Both the position numbers and the translations under genes were made by a program. Under the pieces are notes generated by a model. The model was not told the DNA's origin. It did no database searches and saw nothing but the letters and a program-made list of their open reading frames with translations. Shown here in pieces: positions 61,763 to 64,000 of a DNA stretch of 64,000 bases. The DNA comes from Embleya sp045207655. Lineage in GTDB: Bacteria > Actinomycetota > Actinomycetes > Streptomycetales > Streptomycetaceae. Position 1 is the stretch's first letter, and the number at the start of each line of letters is the position of its first letter. The DNA lies in assembly GCF_045207655.1 (NCBI RefSeq), contig NZ_CP108785.1, forward strand, positions 682,001 through 746,000. The letters run 5' to 3'.

Positions 61763-63883
61763 TCAGCCCGCACGCGGCTCCCCGCTCCGCCGGCCCGATG
61801 CCGTCAGCAGGGTGTGCGCCCGCAGCAACACGCTCGCCTTGAGCAGCACTTCGTCGAACTCGTCGGCGGGATCCGAGTCGAGCACGATCGCGCCGCCGGC
61901 GCCGATCACCGTGTCCGTGGCCGAGGTCACGGCGGTGCGGATCACGATGTTGAGGTCCGCGCCGCCGCAGAGTCCGAAGTAGCCGATGGTGCCCGAGTAG
62001 ACGCCGCGCGCCTCCTGCTCCAGGCGGTCGATGATGGCCATCGTCCGCAGCTTGGGGGCGCCGGTCATCGACCCGCCGGGAAAGCAGGCGCGGACGCAGG
62101 ACACCGGATCCACCTCGCGCCGCAGCCGGCCGCGGACCGTCGTGACGAGTTGATGCACCGTCGCGTACGACTCGGTCACCATGTACGCGGGCACGTCGAC
62201 CGACCCCACCTCGCACACCCGGCCCAAGTCGTTGCGGAGCAGGTCGACGATCATGAGGTTCTCGGCGCGGGTCTTCGCCGACGCCGTCAGGGACAGGCGT
62301 AGTGCCTCGTCGCTGACCGGGTCGGCGCCGCGTGGCGCCGTTCCCTTGATCGGCTTGCTTTCGACGATTCCGTCCCGGTCGATCCGCAGGAATCGTTCCG
62401 GGGACGAACAGACGACGGCGACCGCGCCGAGCCGCAGGAAGGCGCTGTAGGGCGCCGGATTGAGGCGCCTGAGCAGCAGGTGATAGCCCAAGGGGTCGGG
62501 CAGGGCGGGTAGTCGCATCCGGTTGGTCAGGCAGATCTCGTAGCTCTCTCCGCTGCGCAGTTCCGCGAGGCAGTCCTCGATGTCGCGCACGTAGTCGGCC
62601 CGGACGCGGGCGAGGACCGGCTCCTCGCCCTCCTGTTCGACTGCCGGGTCGGGCGCCGCGGCCGGCGAGCCGATCGGCCGGGCGGGCGCGGCATCCGGCA
62701 GCGAGCGGGCGCGCAGCGCCGTGCGCGCCACCCAGGCCCGGGCGTTCTCGGCCTCGCCCGGGTCCGGACCGCTCAGGGCCAGGACATAGGTCCGCTCCTG
62801 CTGATGGTCCACCGCGACCAGACGATCGGCGAACATCCACACGGCGTCCGGGGTCTGTGCCCGGTGGATGTTCGGGCTCCCGCACTCGGCCTTGAGTTCA
62901 TAGCCGAAGTAGCCGACGTATCCGCCGTTGAGGTCGAAGGGAAGGTCCGCCGCGGGCAGTTCGCGGGTACGGAGCCGGTCCCGGAGCACCTCGAAGACGG
63001 TGCCCTTCTCCTCCCGTACGCCACCGGCGTCGTGGACCGTCACCGCGTTCTCCCCGGTCCGGTACGTCAGGGTCTCGGCACGGGGACCGGAGTCGTCGCC
63101 GAGGAAGGAGAACCTGGCCCCGCCGACACCGGGGGCGCTGCTGTCGAGCCAGAAGGCGTACTCGCTCCCCGCGAACAACGTGGTGAACAGGGCCGAGGTG
63201 TCCACCTCCCGGTCGACGACCTCGACGGCCAGGTCGAATTGCGGCGCCGGGGCACTGCCCGAGGACGGGGCCCAGCGCGCGTACTCGGGCGGTGGGGAGG
63301 CGTAGTGCCCGCCTATCGACTCGGCGAAGTTCCACAGGAGTTGCTCGCCGAACTCGCTCGCGACGGACTCCGGGTGGAACTGCAGGCCCCATCGGGGCAG
63401 GCTCTCGTGCCTGAGTGCCATCACGGTCTCGTCCTCCGCCCAGGCGGTGGCCCGGAGGCCGCCCGGCAGGGGCTCGACCACCCGCAGCGAGTGGTACCGC
63501 ACCGCCGTGAAGTCCTGGGGAATGCCGTCGAACAGGTCCTCCTCGCGGTGCCGGACCCGCGTGAGGTGGCCGTGCCGGGGCGCTCCCGGCACCACCCGCC
63601 CTCCGTAGTGGTGGGCGATCGCCTGGTGACCCAGGCACACCCCCAGTACCGGCACGTCCCGCCAGCGGTCCAGCAGGTCCCGGCAGAACCCGAGGTCGCT
63701 CTGGCGCTGGGGTCGGCCCGGACCGGGTGAGATCACCACGCAGTCGAACGCCCCCGGGTCCTGCTTCGCCCAGGCCCGGTCGTCGTTGACCAGGACGGTC
63801 GGCTCCTTGCCGTACACCCGGGCGAGGAGCTGGAACAGGTTGTAGGTGTAGGAGTCGTAGTTGTCGATCAGCAACGCACGCAT
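61763..63883 (-). CDS. pabAB: Fused aminodeoxychorismate (p-aminobenzoate) synthase, glutaminase plus synthase
   Basis: The 706-residue fusion has an N-terminal class I glutamine amidotransferase: LLIDNYDSYTYNLFQLL, the VLGVCLGHQAIAHHYGG nucleophile Cys83, and GLQFHPESV with His170 and Glu172. The C-terminal PabB domain has SGESYEICLTNRMRLP, IVESKPIKGTAPRG, NLMIVDLLRNDLGRVC, FPGGSMTGAPKLRTM and VYSGTIGYFGLCGGADLNIV. It converts chorismate and glutamine to 4-amino-4-deoxychorismate. A separate lyase (PabC) releases p-aminobenzoate. In this cluster type p-aminobenzoate is N-oxidised to the p-nitrobenzoate starter (AurG/NorG role). A dedicated copy inside the cluster supports an aromatic starter unit. 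Confidence 0.95.
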   Translation of the reverse strand: MRALLIDNYDSYTYNLFQLLARVYGKEPTVLVNDDRAWAKQDPGAFDCVVISPGPGRPQRQSDLGFCRDLLDRWRDVPVLGVCLGHQAIAHHYGGRVVPGAPRHGHLTRVRHREEDLFDGIPQDFTAVRYHSLRVVEPLPGGLRATAWAEDETVMALRHESLPRWGLQFHPESVASEFGEQLLWNFAESIGGHYASPPPEYARWAPSSGSAPAPQFDLAVEVVDREVDTSALFTTLFAGSEYAFWLDSSAPGVGGARFSFLGDDSGPRAETLTYRTGENAVTVHDAGGVREEKGTVFEVLRDRLRTRELPAADLPFDLNGGYVGYFGYELKAECGSPNIHRAQTPDAVWMFADRLVAVDHQQERTYVLALSGPDPGEAENARAWVARTALRARSLPDAAPARPIGSPAAAPDPAVEQEGEEPVLARVRADYVRDIEDCLAELRSGESYEICLTNRMRLPALPDPLGYHLLLRRLNPAPYSAFLRLGAVAVVCSSPERFLRIDRDGIVESKPIKGTAPRGADPVSDEALRLSLTASAKTRAENLMIVDLLRNDLGRVCEVGSVDVPAYMVTESYATVHQLVTTVRGRLRREVDPVSCVRACFPGGSMTGAPKLRTMAIIDRLEQEARGVYSGTIGYFGLCGGADLNIVIRTAVTSATDTVIGAGGAIVLDSDPADEFDEVLLKASVLLRAHTLLTASGRRSGEPRAG

Positions 63884-63948
63884 CGAGCGGTTCCTTGTCG
63901 GGTTCGAGCGGGGACCGGATCGTTCCGATTCGGCGTGCCGAAGCGGGC

Positions 63949-64000
63949 CTACTCGTCGAGCAGGTTGTCGAGGTAGTCGAAGACCTCCTCCCGCGAGGCC
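63949..64000 (-). CDS. C-terminus of an upstream PKS (partial, continues past the window edge)
   Basis: The last 16 codons read ASREEVFDYLDNLLDE and then TAG. Acidic tails of the form ..EEVFDYLDNxL are usual at the C-termini of type I PKS proteins, where they serve as docking helices. It lies 65 bases before pabAB on the same strand. By position it should be the NorA/AurA-like starter PKS, whose single module is used iteratively in this family. The module itself is outside the window. Confidence 0.7.
   Translation of the reverse strand, partial: ASREEVFDYLDNLLDE

Overview
The window is very GC-rich DNA (about 70% or more G+C by eye) with strong G/C bias at third codon positions, GTG/TTG starts and Streptomyces-type gene families (DUF2637, HxlR, RDD, TetR, prepilin-type peptidase, modular type I PKS). 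It is best read as part of a Streptomyces or close actinomycete chromosome. The gene content on the left suggests a variable chromosome arm.

Right side (34.6-64.0 kb, all on the minus strand): the distal part of a modular PKS cluster of the aureothin/neoaureothin (spectinabilin) family. In transcription order it holds the last 16 codons of a PKS entering from the right edge, a fused p-aminobenzoate synthase (PabAB), an AurH/NorH-type P450, a bimodular PKS (two KS-AT-DH-KR-ACP modules, methylmalonyl-type ATs), a one-module PKS (KS-AT-DH-ER-KR-ACP, malonyl-type AT), a terminal PKS (KS-AT-ACP, KS-AT*-ACP, TE) and an AurI-type O-methyltransferase. The order of reduction levels (two enoyl units, one fully reduced acetate unit, two unreduced units, release) fits a chain ending in a methoxylated gamma-pyrone, with the P450 closing the tetrahydrofuran. 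The extra bimodular protein points to neoaureothin/spectinabilin rather than aureothin. The N-oxygenase, starter-activating ligase and regulator expected for the family are not in the window. The last AT domain looks destroyed, one ACP has an unusual pantetheinylation motif, and two KS domains share a nearly identical 0.8-kb block.

Cluster edge (33.7-34.5 kb): remnants of a tyrosine recombinase and a PUA-like protein lie next to the last cluster gene, which suggests past mobile-element activity.

Left side (0-33 kb): intact genes interspersed with many truncated or frameshifted ones (xdhC, CocE hydrolase, serpin, MarR, amidohydrolase, aminoglycoside phosphotransferase, ridA, kinase-like, PHP phosphoesterase, transposase). 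Intact units include a divergent amidohydrolase/thiamine-diphosphate decarboxylase locus with paired palindromes (11.3-16.1 kb), an S41 peptidase/ArsR pair with a shared operator (24.5-26.0 kb), and a translationally coupled radical SAM/PLP-enzyme pair of unknown purpose (28.5-30.9 kb). About 2.5 kb (5.26-7.77 kb) holds no recognisable gene.
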